From Massilia eburnea (GTDB lineage: Bacteria > Pseudomonadota > Gammaproteobacteria > Burkholderiales > Burkholderiaceae_D), in assembly GCF_009720745.1 (NCBI RefSeq), contig NZ_WNKX01000019.1, positions 1 through 64,000 of the forward strand: a stretch of 64,000 nt of DNA, in the 5' to 3' direction. Each line of letters begins with the position of its first letter. The stretch's first letter is position 1. This document shows, piece after piece, positions 55,634-64,000 of the stretch. The notes below the pieces were generated by a model. The model was not told the DNA's origin. It did not search any database and worked only from the letters and a program-made list of their open reading frames with translations. The translations under genes and the position numbers were made by a program.

Positions 55634-56398
55634 ATGCCAATGCTGGAACTGGGTACGGCGCAACTGAATTATGCGCTGATCGAAGGCGATTCAAGCAAGC
55701 CGCTGCTGGTGTTCCTGCATGAGGGGCTGGGGTGCATCGCCATGTGGAGGGAGTTCCCCCAGCAGCTGTGCGCGTCAACCGGCTGCGCAGGGCTGGTGTA
55801 TGAGCGCCAGGGCTACGGCATGTCGTCGCCGCAGCCGTCGCCGCGCAACATCCATTACCTGCACCAGTCGGCATTGGTGGAGCTGCCAGCCGTGATGGAG
55901 CGTCTGGCCCCTGGCCGCGAGCATGTCGTGGTGGGGCATTCGGATGGGGGCAGCATTGCGCTGATCTATGCTGCGGCGCGGCCGCCGGGTTTGCGCGGCG
56001 TCATCAGCGCCGCCGCCCACGTCTTCGTGGAAGAGATTACGATCGATGGCATCCACACCATCCTAGCTACGCAGCGCCGCAGCATCATGCGGGCGATGGC
56101 GCGCTATCACGGCGACAAGGCCGAAACCGTGTTTTCGTCCTGGGCCGATACCTGGCTGGCGCCATGGTTCCGCCATTGGAATATTGAATATCTCCTGCCG
56201 GCGATCGACTGTCCGCTGCTGGCAATGCAAGGCAGCGGCGACCATTACGGCTCAGGCGCCCAGCTCGATGCCATCGAGCGCGGCACGCCCGGCGCACGCC
56301 AGTTGCTGCTGCCGGAATGCGGCCATAGCCCGCACCTGGAGCAGCCGGGGGCCGCGCTGCAAGCCATGGCGGCCTTCATCAGTCCCCTGGCGGCGTAG
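55634..56398 (+). CDS. Alpha/beta hydrolase
   Basis: A 254-residue cytoplasmic hydrolase. The nucleophile is in GHSDGGSIALIY (Ser near residue 101), the oxyanion region is FLHEGLGCIAMW, the acid is Asp in MQGSGDHYG, and the base is His in ECGHSPHLEQP. It has no signal. The substrate is unknown. It lies 9 nt after the DUF748 gene, and its 3' end overlaps the opposing membrane protein gene by 20 nt. Confidence 0.88.
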   Translation: MPMLELGTAQLNYALIEGDSSKPLLVFLHEGLGCIAMWREFPQQLCASTGCAGLVYERQGYGMSSPQPSPRNIHYLHQSALVELPAVMERLAPGREHVVVGHSDGGSIALIYAAARPPGLRGVISAAAHVFVEEITIDGIHTILATQRRSIMRAMARYHGDKAETVFSSWADTWLAPWFRHWNIEYLLPAIDCPLLAMQGSGDHYGSGAQLDAIERGTPGARQLLLPECGHSPHLEQPGAALQAMAAFISPLAA

Positions 56399-56921
56399 GC
56401 GCTGGCTTTTGCCCATTTGCGTGCTTGAGCATTGCCGTGAGCAGGGTGACGTCTTCATCGCTTTCCGCCGGCTGCTCCCCGCGCTGCGTGCGCACCGGGA
56501 GCGCCGGTCTTTGCGCCCGTGGATGGGCAACGCGCAGCTCGGGCTTCGCTGCCGTGGCAACTGCGGGCGGCAGGGATACTGCCGGCGCGGCGTGCGCTGG
56601 CTCGTTGACAATGGTTGCTGCCTGCGGCGGTGAAGGATAGGCGGGCGTCAGGCGTTCCGGCGTCATTGCGGCCGGGGCGGCATGCGACGCCACTACCTCC
56701 GGCAATGATGGCGGCGGCGTTCCCACATCCTGCAGCCCCACCCAGGCGGCAGCGATAACGGCCAATAGCGCTGCAACAGCAGCCAGGCGCGCCCGCTGTC
56801 CGCTAGTCCAGGTTTTCGAACGCCGCGCCACAGCCGGCGCATGCCCGCCATTGGCCAGCCGTGCCAGGATCCTGTGGCTGTTGTCCCGCTGCGCATGACC
56901 TGCAAACAAGTCGGGCTGCAT
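56379..56921 (-). CDS. Single-pass membrane protein with Pro/Ala-rich periplasmic region, unknown
   Basis: A 180-residue protein with a basic cytoplasmic N-terminus, one transmembrane helix (residues ~46-62, LAAVAALLAVIAAAWVG) and a long Pro/Ala-rich part that suggests an extended spacer. The ATG at 56921 follows a GGGAGGA ribosome site; the longer frame to 57416 is shadow. It is divergent from the M15 peptidase gene, which suggests a shared control region and perhaps a role with the T6SS-like genes, but no family is recognised. Confidence 0.65.
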   Translation of the reverse strand: MQPDLFAGHAQRDNSHRILARLANGGHAPAVARRSKTWTSGQRARLAAVAALLAVIAAAWVGLQDVGTPPPSLPEVVASHAAPAAMTPERLTPAYPSPPQAATIVNEPAHAAPAVSLPPAVATAAKPELRVAHPRAQRPALPVRTQRGEQPAESDEDVTLLTAMLKHANGQKPAPTPPGD

Positions 56922-57012
56922 AAGTCCTCCCAAAGCTTGATTTCGCTCGAACCGTCCGGCTGCAGGCCGGCATAGGATGCAAGTGTCGCGCAGCCCATGC
57001 GCATTGGTATTG

Positions 57013-57738
57013 ATGGAACGCACCATGTTGTTACTTATCGTGCCAAGCATCTTCATCGCAGCCGTTGCCTGCGGGTGGCTGTTGCTGTTTCCTCCCAGGC
57101 GGGCGCCAAGTCCGCGCCAGCGCCGCCTGTTCCTGCTTGGCGCTGGAACGGTGCTCTTGTCAGCCACGCCGCCGCTGCTGGTGCGCTTGCTGCGGCCGCG
57201 CCAGGTGCTGCCTGCGTTCGACGACAGCGTTCGTCCTGCGGATCCGCAGATCGCGGCCTTATTGCAGGGCGAGCAGCTGGTTCCGCCGCCTCCCTTGCCG
57301 CCACTGGCATTTTTCGCAGCCGAGGTGGAGCTGCAGCGTCCCATGCTGTGGCAAGCCGACCGCGATTGGCAAAGGCTGGACAAGGACTTCGCCCAGCGCC
57401 TGCTGGCCGTGTTCAATGTGATGCGTGAACGCCACGGCTATGAAATGGCGCTGCTGGAGGGATACCGCAGCCCCGAACGGCAGGAGCGCCTGGCGGCAGC
57501 TGGCAGCCATGTCAGCAACGCACGCGCTTTCCAAAGCTTCCACCAGTATGGGCTGGCTGCTGACTGCGCCTTTGTGCGCGAGGGCCGGCTGGTGATCAGC
57601 GAGCGCGATTCCTGGGCCATGCGCGGCTACCAGCTATACGGGGAAGCGGCGGAAGCTGCCGGCATGGTGTGGGGCGGCCGCTGGGCCATGATGGATCTTG
57701 GGCACACCGAATTGCGCACGCGCGAAGCCAGGGCTTGA
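57013..57738 (+). CDS. M15-family peptidase, TagX-like
   Basis: A 241-residue protein with two N-terminal hydrophobic segments (LLLIVPSIFIAAVACGWLLL and LFLLGAGTVLLSATPPLLV). The periplasmic peptidase domain has EGYRSPERQERL, FHQYGLAADCAF (zinc-binding His and Asp) and DLGHTEL (third ligand). This is the VanY/endolysin-type M15 fold, and the membrane-anchored form next to tssM matches TagX, which opens peptidoglycan for type VI secretion. Alternative starts are 56977 and 57025. Confidence 0.8.
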   Translation: MERTMLLLIVPSIFIAAVACGWLLLFPPRRAPSPRQRRLFLLGAGTVLLSATPPLLVRLLRPRQVLPAFDDSVRPADPQIAALLQGEQLVPPPPLPPLAFFAAEVELQRPMLWQADRDWQRLDKDFAQRLLAVFNVMRERHGYEMALLEGYRSPERQERLAAAGSHVSNARAFQSFHQYGLAADCAFVREGRLVISERDSWAMRGYQLYGEAAEAAGMVWGGRWAMMDLGHTELRTREARA

Positions 57739-57807
57739 GGCGGCTCAAGGACCGCCGCAGCGCTTGGTGGCAACATCGGCCAACCTGCCTCACTCATTCA
57801 GTCCATC

Positions 57808-60156
57808 ATGTGGCAACGAATCTGGTACCTGCTGACCGATTGGCGCGTCATGAATGCGCTGGCCTTCGTCCTGCTGGCAGGACTGCTATTCCTGGGCGCG
57901 GAATTCCTGCAGCTGGCGCTGGTATGGGCTTTGCTCGCCCTCGCTGCAATCGCGCTGCTGGCGCTCGCGGCCTGGGGGACGCGGCGCTACCTGGCGTACC
58001 GGCGGGAACGCGAGCCGGCGGCGCCTGCCGAAACGCGCGCCCAGGCCGACCTGGATGCCGTGCGCAGCGCGCTGCTGGAGGCAGTCGGCACCATCCGCAA
58101 CTCGCGCATCGGCCGGACCACAGGCGCGCGTGCACTGTATGAGCTGCCCTGGTATATGGTGATCGGCAACCCGGCAGCGGGCAAGAGCAGCGCCATCACC
58201 CAGTCCGGCCTGCGATTCCCGTTTGCCGACGCGCGGGCAATCCAGGGAGTGGGCGGTACCCGTCAATGTGACTGGTTCTTCACCGCGGAAGGCATCCTGC
58301 TCGATACCGCCGGCCGCTACGCGGTGCAGGCGGTGGACCGCGACGAGTGGCATGGATTTCTCGGCCTGCTGAAGAAACACCGGCCGCGCGCGCCGGTCAA
58401 CGGCATCATCATCGCGGTCAGTATCGCCGAATTGCGCGGCGACGATCCGGAAGCCTTGCTGCAGCTGGCGCGCAGCCTGCGCCAGCGCGTGCAGGACCTG
58501 ATTGAACGGCTGGAGATATTCGCGCCGGTGTACGTCATGTTCACCAAGGCCGACCTGGTCGCAGGCTTCGCCGACTTCTTCGGCGATGCGGAGGCGGCGG
58601 AACGTGAGCGGCCCTGGGGCGCCACCATGCCCTTCAGGCAGAAAGCCGGCTGCCGCGACATGCTGGCCTTCTTCGAACAGAGTTTCGACGAGTTGTGCGA
58701 TGGCCTGCGTGAAATGGCCGTCGCCACCATGACGCAGCGGCGGCGCGAGCAGGTTCCGGCGGGCGTGCACACCTTTCCGCTTGAATTCGCGGCAATACGG
58801 GCACCACTGAAGGCATTCCTGGCCACGCTGTTCGAGGACAATCCTTTCCAGTTCCGCCCCGTATTCCGGGGCTATTACTTCACCAGCGCGCTGCAGGAAG
58901 GGCAGCCGCTGTGCGCGCAATCGCAGCGGGTGGCGCAGCGGTTCGGACTGGCGCACCCGCCGGAATCTGCGGCGTGCCCGCGGGTGCAGGGAGGATATTT
59001 CCTGCCGCGGCTTTTCCGTGAAGTGATCTTCGCCGACAAGGACCTGGTTTCGCAGTTCGCGACCCGCAGGCAGCGCTTTCTGCGCACCGGCGCCTTTGCC
59101 GGCGCAATCGTGCTGCTCGGCGCTGCGCTGGGCGCCTGGACCTGGTCCTATTCGGGCAATGCCCAACTGGTCGCCAATGCCGCGGCGGACCTGGATAAGG
59201 CCGTCAAGCTGCAGGCCCAGCGTCCGTACCTGCAATCGCGCCTGGAGGCGCTGCAAGTGCTGCAGGACCGGATCGCGCAGCTGGACAAGCTGGAAAGCGA
59301 CTCACCCTGGCTGCTGGGGATGGGCCTGTACCAGGGCCAATCCCTGCAGCGAAAACTGCGCGTCGAGTACTTCAAAGGCATGATGGAGATCCTGCTCAAA
59401 CCCGTAGCGGCCAGCCTGGAAAGCCAGTTGCATGCGCTGGGCCGGCATGAGGCAGGCAACGTTGAAGACTCCTACAACGCCCTGAAGGCTTACCTGATGC
59501 TGGCCGACAAAGCCCACGCCGAAGCCGGCCACTTGGGCGACCAGCTCACGCGCCACTGGCGCGGCTGGCTGGAGACCAACCGCGGCGCCATGCCGCGCGA
59601 ACAGCTGCTGCGTAGTGCAGAAGGCCTGCTGGCGTTCTACCTGGCGCAAATGAACGATCCGGCGTGGCCGCGTATCGAGACCCGGCGGGCCTTGGTCGAT
59701 GCGGCGCGCGAGCAGTTGCGGCAAGTGGTGCGCGGCATGACGGCGCGCGAGCGTGTCTACGCCGAGATCAAGTCCCGCGCCAATACGCGTTACCCGGCGG
59801 TGACCGTGGCGCGCATCGTCGGCGAGCAGGACCGCGAACTGGTGCAAGGCAGCCGGGCGGTCGCCGGCGCCTTCACGCGCGAGGCTTGGGAGGGTTATGT
59901 ACGCACCGCGATCCGTGAGGCCGCCAACAGCGCACTGCAATCGAGCGACTGGGTGCTGAAGACGGCGGAGCGCACCGACCTGACGCTGGAAGGCAGCCCG
60001 GAGCAGGTGCAGAAAGCGCTGACGGATAGCTACCTGGCCGACAAGGCTGCGAAATGGGGCGAGCTGCCGCTGCATGAATGGCTGCGGACGGTGGTCAAGG
60101 ACCCTGCGCAGATCGCCCAGCTGGACGAGCTGCTGGGAGCGGCCCCACCGGGCTAG
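57808..60156 (+). CDS. Short TssM/IcmF-like type VI secretion membrane protein
   Basis: A 782-residue protein with two N-terminal helices (residues ~15-60), a cytoplasmic NTPase-like domain (Walker A GNPAAGKSSAI near 119, GGTRQCDWFFTAEGILLDT) and a third helix near 425-445 (FAGAIVLLGAALGAWTW), then a periplasmic helical part. This is the TssM layout, but usual members have about 1100-1300 residues with a C-terminal beta domain that binds TssJ. That domain is missing here, and the DTW gene follows at once. No other core T6SS gene is in the window apart from the peptidase. Confidence 0.85.
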   Translation: MWQRIWYLLTDWRVMNALAFVLLAGLLFLGAEFLQLALVWALLALAAIALLALAAWGTRRYLAYRREREPAAPAETRAQADLDAVRSALLEAVGTIRNSRIGRTTGARALYELPWYMVIGNPAAGKSSAITQSGLRFPFADARAIQGVGGTRQCDWFFTAEGILLDTAGRYAVQAVDRDEWHGFLGLLKKHRPRAPVNGIIIAVSIAELRGDDPEALLQLARSLRQRVQDLIERLEIFAPVYVMFTKADLVAGFADFFGDAEAAERERPWGATMPFRQKAGCRDMLAFFEQSFDELCDGLREMAVATMTQRRREQVPAGVHTFPLEFAAIRAPLKAFLATLFEDNPFQFRPVFRGYYFTSALQEGQPLCAQSQRVAQRFGLAHPPESAACPRVQGGYFLPRLFREVIFADKDLVSQFATRRQRFLRTGAFAGAIVLLGAALGAWTWSYSGNAQLVANAAADLDKAVKLQAQRPYLQSRLEALQVLQDRIAQLDKLESDSPWLLGMGLYQGQSLQRKLRVEYFKGMMEILLKPVAASLESQLHALGRHEAGNVEDSYNALKAYLMLADKAHAEAGHLGDQLTRHWRGWLETNRGAMPREQLLRSAEGLLAFYLAQMNDPAWPRIETRRALVDAAREQLRQVVRGMTARERVYAEIKSRANTRYPAVTVARIVGEQDRELVQGSRAVAGAFTREAWEGYVRTAIREAANSALQSSDWVLKTAERTDLTLEGSPEQVQKALTDSYLADKAAKWGELPLHEWLRTVVKDPAQIAQLDELLGAAPPG

Positions 60157-60159
60157 TGT

Positions 60160-60804
60160 ATGATCCGCGGCATGAACACCATGCCGCGGCGACCGATGTG
60201 CGCCACCTGCTTGCGTCCTGCCGCCACCTGCATCTGCCATTGGGCGGCGCCGGTTGCCGGTGCGGCCAAGGTCCTGATCCTGCAGCACCCAATGGAAGTA
60301 TTGAACGCCAAGGGCAGCGCGCGCCTGCTGCAGCTATGCCTGCCGGGCAGCCGAATCGAAGTCGGGGAGCAGTTCGATGCAACGGCGCTGCGCACCATGC
60401 TCGGTGAAGGCGGCCGCCAGCCCGTGCTGCTCTACCCGGACACCCCCGGCGTCCGCTCGCTGGGCATCGCGCCGCCTCCGCCCTGCAGCGCCGCGCTGGC
60501 GCCGGAGCGGGTGCAACTGGTGGTGCTGGACGCCACCTGGCGCAAAAGCCGCAAGATGCTGTACCTGAATCCTGCACTCCAGGCTTTACCGCGGCTCCCC
60601 TTGCGCGACACGCCGCCATCGCATTACCTGATCCGCAAGGCGCATGCGCCCGACCAGCTCTCGACGCTGGAGGCGACCTGCTATGCGTTGGCGCAGCTGG
60701 AAGGGGATGTGCACCGCTATGACCGCGTGATCTCAGCCTTCGACGGCTTTGTCGCGCAGCAGCAGGAGCAGCAGGCGCGCGCCGGGCGCGGCGGCATCAG
60801 CTGA
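60160..60804 (+). CDS. DTW-domain tRNA-uridine aminocarboxypropyltransferase
   Basis: A 214-residue protein of the DTW (TDD) family, relatives of which (TapT, TuaA) place an aminocarboxypropyl group on uridine in tRNA using SAM. An N-terminal zinc-type cluster CATCLRPAATCICHW is followed by LILQHPMEVLNAKGSARLL, and the signature block reads VVLDATWRKSRKML. The second Met at 60172 is an alternative start. The 3' end overlaps the opposing Hsp70 gene by 8 nt. Confidence 0.85.
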   Translation: MIRGMNTMPRRPMCATCLRPAATCICHWAAPVAGAAKVLILQHPMEVLNAKGSARLLQLCLPGSRIEVGEQFDATALRTMLGEGGRQPVLLYPDTPGVRSLGIAPPPPCSAALAPERVQLVVLDATWRKSRKMLYLNPALQALPRLPLRDTPPSHYLIRKAHAPDQLSTLEATCYALAQLEGDVHRYDRVISAFDGFVAQQQEQQARAGRGGIS

Positions 60805-63634
60805 GGAGCTTCAGGCCTGGCGGCAGCGCTTCGCCCAGCATGCGCTGTTCGCTGGCCTGGTCGAGCTGCACGACTTCGCGCACCAGGGCCTGCCAGCTTG
60901 GCGGCGCAGCTGCCGCAGCGAGGCGGCGCAGTATTTCCCCACGCAGAGCTTCGCTGATGTCGCGCGAACGGTCGCCGGTCATGCGCGCCAGGTGCGCAGC
61001 GGCGAAGCCCGCCGGCTCAACCTTGCGCCAGTCCAGCAGCAGCACGGCCTGCAGCCATTGTTCCACTGTTTCGACGGGCGCTACGTCGTGCGCGCTGCCG
61101 TGGAACGGACGGCGTGCGCCGACGCGGCCCAGCGCCCACAGGTAGCGCGTTTGCCTGGCGAGGTCTTTTGCCTCAGGCAGTTCGCCTACCATCCAGTTGC
61201 CGATTTCGGCTTTGTAGGCGGATGGTATGCGCTCCAGCGATGCCCCCAGGCGCAACATGTCTTCCTCGCTGCCGTTGACCAGGGTGACGGGTCGCCGTCC
61301 GCGCTCGCTGGCATCGGCCTGCAGGTTGAAGGCGAAATCATCCAGCAGGCGCAGTTGCGCGGCAGGCGGCAGGCCGCCGGAAACGCGGCGCCAGAGTGTC
61401 CACCATTCCACGCAAACCTGGTTGTCCTTGTGGTGCTGGACGCCGTTCTCAAACAGCGCCCAAAGCTGTTCGATGCGCCATTCGTCCAGCGTGTGGCCAA
61501 AGCCCGGACGCAGGCAGTAGCCGGCCAGGTTGAGCCAGGTGCGTTCGTGTTCGGGAGAGCGGCGGCGGCCTTTGGCGCGCTCCATCAGTGCGTCGAACAG
61601 GCGGCGCAGCAGTGGCGTGGTCCAGCGTTCGCGGCTGCCCAGCAGGTGTTCGAGCTGGCCGCGCAGCTGGCGCACTTCCTTGACCTCCACTTGCTGCGCG
61701 CGGCTGCCGAAGATGCGGTCGATTTTGTCCAGCGCGTCGGGCAAGTGCGCCGGCAGCGGGCCTTCGGCGTCGCCTTCGAGGGGATCGCTATCGGCAGCAT
61801 GGTCCGCGCCATGTTCGCGCAGCTGGAATTCCAGTTGCCAGCGCTGGCCGTTGCCTTCGCAATGCACTTCCAGCGTACCGACTTCGGTCAGCGACGCCGC
61901 CAGCTGCACGGTGATTTCCCTGCGCGCGTTGGCGTCGTCGCTGTCGCGCAGGACGGTGGCGATGGCAGGCAGCGCGGTGAGGTCGTCCGGCGAGAGGTCG
62001 GCCACTTCACCGGCTTGCGGCGGCGTGGCGTCGGCCAGCGTGGTGGCGATATGGAAGCGCACTGGGCGGCCCAGGCGCAGCGCGAAACTGCGTTCGCTCA
62101 GGCGCACTTCATGGCCGCTGGCGGTAGCGCGCGGCAGCAGGCAGACGGCTCGGCGCGTTACACCGGGGGCGCGGGCGTTATCGAGCAGCAGCCAGTAGCT
62201 GCGCGGCGAACCGCCGGCGATGGTGGGAGCCATGCCTTGCCTGCCTAGCGCATAGGCGACGCCGCCGCGCGCGACGGCAACGTCGGGGTTATCGTTGTGC
62301 AGTACGCGCAGCGGTTGCCCGCGCCATGCGGCCAGGGTTGCAGCCAGGCGTTCGGCGAGTTGGGCGGCGCGGAACACGCCACCGTTCAGCAGCAAGGTGT
62401 CGGGGATGGGCAGTTTGCCGTCATCGGGTTGGCCAAGCGCTGCGCGCGCGGCGGCGGCATGCTGGCGCAGGAAGCTCGCCAGGTGGCGCGTGATGGCCGG
62501 GTCGCTGGCGTAGGGCAGGCCGAATTCGACGATGCCTCCGCGTCTGGATTGGGCCGGCTGCTGCGCTTCGTTGACGGGGAAGAAGCCGTCCAGGACGATG
62601 CGTTCGGCATCCTGGCGATGCAATACGACTGAGCGGCTTGCGCCAACCAGCTTCGAGCCGGCGCCGAGCAAGGTGACGCTGACTTGTTCCGGCGCGTCTT
62701 GCGCCAGCAATGCTTCTTTCGCCGCCCGGCAGCGTTCCGTCAACTGGGCCAGGCGCGCCGCCGACAAGCGTTGTGGCGCCGGAGCATCAGGCGCGCTGGC
62801 GCCTGCGGCAGCGCTGCTTGCCAGGCGCTGTTCGGCCAGGTGCGCCAGCGCCAGGTCCATATTGTCGCCACCGAGGATCAGGTGGTTGCCGACGCCGATA
62901 CGTGTCAGCTGCGGCAAGCCGTCCATCATTTCGACCTTGACCAGCGTGAAGTCGGTCGTGCCGCCGCCGACGTCGGCCACGAGTACGAGCCGCACCCCGG
63001 CTAGTTCTTGCGCCAGGGAGTCGCGGTGGCGGTACAGCCAGTCGTACAGTGCCGCCTGCGGCTCTTCCAGCAGGCGCAAGGAAGACAGGCCCGCCATGCG
63101 CGCTGCTTCCAGCGTGAGGGCGCGTGCGCCCTCGTCGAAGGACGCCGGAATGGTCAGTACGATTTGCTGATCTTCAAGCGGCGCGGTGGGAAAGCGTGTG
63201 TTCCAGGCCGCGCGCAAATGCGCCAGGTAGCTCGCGCTGGCGGCGACCGGCGATATGCGCGCCACCTCGTCCGCAGCGCCCCAAGGCAGGATCGGCGCCA
63301 TGCGGTCGACGCCCGTGTGCGACAGCCAGCTCTTGGCGCTGGCGACCAGCCGGCCCGGCACCTGGCCGCCCAGCTTGCGCGCCAGCCGGCCGATGACGGC
63401 GCCCGAAGGCGCGTCGGCGACGGAAGGTTCCGGCCAGGGCAGTTGCAACTCGCCCGCCGCGAATTCCCCGGCGGCGGGATGATAGCGGGAAGAGGGCAGC
63501 AAGGCGGCGCTGCCAACTTCGCCAGGGGCGGTGAGCTGCTCGGCTTCGAACAGCTGCACCTTGCCGCCGGCTGCGGCGTAAGCGAGCACCGAATTGGTGG
63601 TGCCCAGGTCGATGCTGACCAGGTACTGCGTCAT
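60797..63634 (-). CDS. Hsp70-family protein with large C-terminal extension (DUF3731-like)
   Basis: A 945-residue protein whose N-terminal half is an Hsp70 ATPase: SIDLGTTNSVLAY (phosphate 1), VADVGGGTTDF (phosphate 2), RLLEEPQAALYDW (connect) and LLNGGVFRAAQL (adenosine). The C-terminal ~400 residues are helical and do not look like the DnaK substrate domain; they resemble the DUF3731 end of YegD-like proteins. The start codon overlaps the stop of the upstream Hsp70 gene (ATGA), so the two are coupled. Confidence 0.88.
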   Translation of the reverse strand: MTQYLVSIDLGTTNSVLAYAAAGGKVQLFEAEQLTAPGEVGSAALLPSSRYHPAAGEFAAGELQLPWPEPSVADAPSGAVIGRLARKLGGQVPGRLVASAKSWLSHTGVDRMAPILPWGAADEVARISPVAASASYLAHLRAAWNTRFPTAPLEDQQIVLTIPASFDEGARALTLEAARMAGLSSLRLLEEPQAALYDWLYRHRDSLAQELAGVRLVLVADVGGGTTDFTLVKVEMMDGLPQLTRIGVGNHLILGGDNMDLALAHLAEQRLASSAAAGASAPDAPAPQRLSAARLAQLTERCRAAKEALLAQDAPEQVSVTLLGAGSKLVGASRSVVLHRQDAERIVLDGFFPVNEAQQPAQSRRGGIVEFGLPYASDPAITRHLASFLRQHAAAARAALGQPDDGKLPIPDTLLLNGGVFRAAQLAERLAATLAAWRGQPLRVLHNDNPDVAVARGGVAYALGRQGMAPTIAGGSPRSYWLLLDNARAPGVTRRAVCLLPRATASGHEVRLSERSFALRLGRPVRFHIATTLADATPPQAGEVADLSPDDLTALPAIATVLRDSDDANARREITVQLAASLTEVGTLEVHCEGNGQRWQLEFQLREHGADHAADSDPLEGDAEGPLPAHLPDALDKIDRIFGSRAQQVEVKEVRQLRGQLEHLLGSRERWTTPLLRRLFDALMERAKGRRRSPEHERTWLNLAGYCLRPGFGHTLDEWRIEQLWALFENGVQHHKDNQVCVEWWTLWRRVSGGLPPAAQLRLLDDFAFNLQADASERGRRPVTLVNGSEEDMLRLGASLERIPSAYKAEIGNWMVGELPEAKDLARQTRYLWALGRVGARRPFHGSAHDVAPVETVEQWLQAVLLLDWRKVEPAGFAAAHLARMTGDRSRDISEALRGEILRRLAAAAAPPSWQALVREVVQLDQASEQRMLGEALPPGLKLLS

Positions 63635-64000
63635 TGGCCTTCGCCGCCTCCGCGCACGTCGAATTCAACTTTCCAGCGCTGGCCGTCCTGCGCCACCGCC
63701 AGCAAGTCCAGCGTGCCCGCTTCGCTGGCGTAAGCGTGCAGGCGCACCTGCACCACCTCGCCGGCGGTACGGCCTTCCGGCGACAGTGTGGCCTGGATTT
63801 CGTTCAGTTCAACCAGTTCTTCCGGGCCCCAGAAATCGAGCACGGCGCCAATCTGGTCCTGGCGCCGCACGGAAGAACCGAAGAAGCGGAAGTGCACAGG
63901 CTCACCCACCACCAGGCCGAATTCCTGGCCCGGTAATTCCAGCTCGCTGCCTTCTTCCATGCCGAACGGCGCCACGCACAGCGCCTGGATCGGCGGCTCC
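63631..64000 (-). CDS. Second Hsp70-family protein, C-terminal part (cut by window edge)
   Basis: The open frame continues to the right edge, so only the last ~122 residues are seen. They form a beta-sandwich-like piece (GLVVGEPVHFRFFGSSVRRQ, GEVVQVRLHAYASEAGTLDL, GQRWKVEFDVRGGGEG) of the kind found at the end of Hsp70-like proteins encoded beside the 945-residue one. The GTG at 63975 is not the true start. Identity rests on context and the strand pattern. Confidence 0.65.
   Translation of the reverse strand, partial: EPPIQALCVAPFGMEEGSELELPGQEFGLVVGEPVHFRFFGSSVRRQDQIGAVLDFWGPEELVELNEIQATLSPEGRTAGEVVQVRLHAYASEAGTLDLLAVAQDGQRWKVEFDVRGGGEGQ

Noticed and set aside
60749-62248. 499-codon plus-strand frame opposite the Hsp70-like gene
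   Set aside because: The Hsp70 motifs on the minus strand are clear; this frame has no domain and overlaps the DTW gene.

Overview
The window is a chromosomal segment of a GC-rich betaproteobacterium. It is most likely an Oxalobacteraceae member of the Massilia/Duganella/Janthinobacterium type. The evidence is the gene order rodZ-ispG-hisS-yfgM-bamB-der-hfq-hflX-hflK-hflC-hisZ-purA, a HisZ-type histidine pathway, a PEP-CTERM protein, many TonB/porin/periplasmic genes, and intergenic palindromes built on GGGTCTGACCC. The genus is an inference from gene order and style; no 16S gene is present.

1-13.2 kb is a conserved housekeeping block on the plus strand: envelope shape (RodZ C-terminus), isoprenoids (IspG), histidyl-tRNA synthetase, outer-membrane assembly (YfgM-like, BamB), ribosome biogenesis (Der), RNA chaperone Hfq, HflX, the HflKC/FtsH regulators, HisZ, PurA and a phosphoribosyltransferase. 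13.2-21.3 kb holds an FKBP lipoprotein, a DUF4034-like protein, a MarC-family membrane protein, a beta-propeller protein, a 1-Cys peroxiredoxin, UvrB and an aromatic/aspartate aminotransferase.

21.3-46 kb is accessory in character and is punctuated by three identical tRNA-Asn(GTT) genes in the same orientation (21.3, 29.4 and 45.9 kb), each followed by a near-identical terminator. Between them lie a DUF3857/transglutaminase protein, cytochrome c, a low-GC unknown gene, two SxxK serine hydrolases (one with an apparent frameshift), a DUF5694 protein, a CheC/CheX-like DUF3334 protein, a PAP2 phosphatase, a PEP-CTERM protein behind a textbook sigma-54 promoter, a LytS/LytR two-component pair whose start codon sits in a nested hairpin, a five-gene ABC/LolA-like envelope operon facing it, a subtilisin, a cupin protein and a TonB-dependent receptor.

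46-64 kb holds a beta-helix pectate-lyase-like protein, DUF2322, a porin with a solute-binding-like protein, a DUF6351-like lipoprotein coupled to a giant DUF748/AsmA-like protein, and an alpha/beta hydrolase. It then has a small type-VI-secretion-like island (M15 peptidase similar to TagX plus a short TssM), a DTW-domain tRNA-modifying enzyme, and two tandem Hsp70-family genes running off the right edge.

Four intergenic palindromic elements (6.1, 9.8, 17.7 and 24.7 kb) are the main non-coding structure. Two are clearly the same family and abut or supply stop codons. No CRISPR array, insertion sequence, integrase or rRNA was seen. Family names rest on motif recognition by eye, without any database search.
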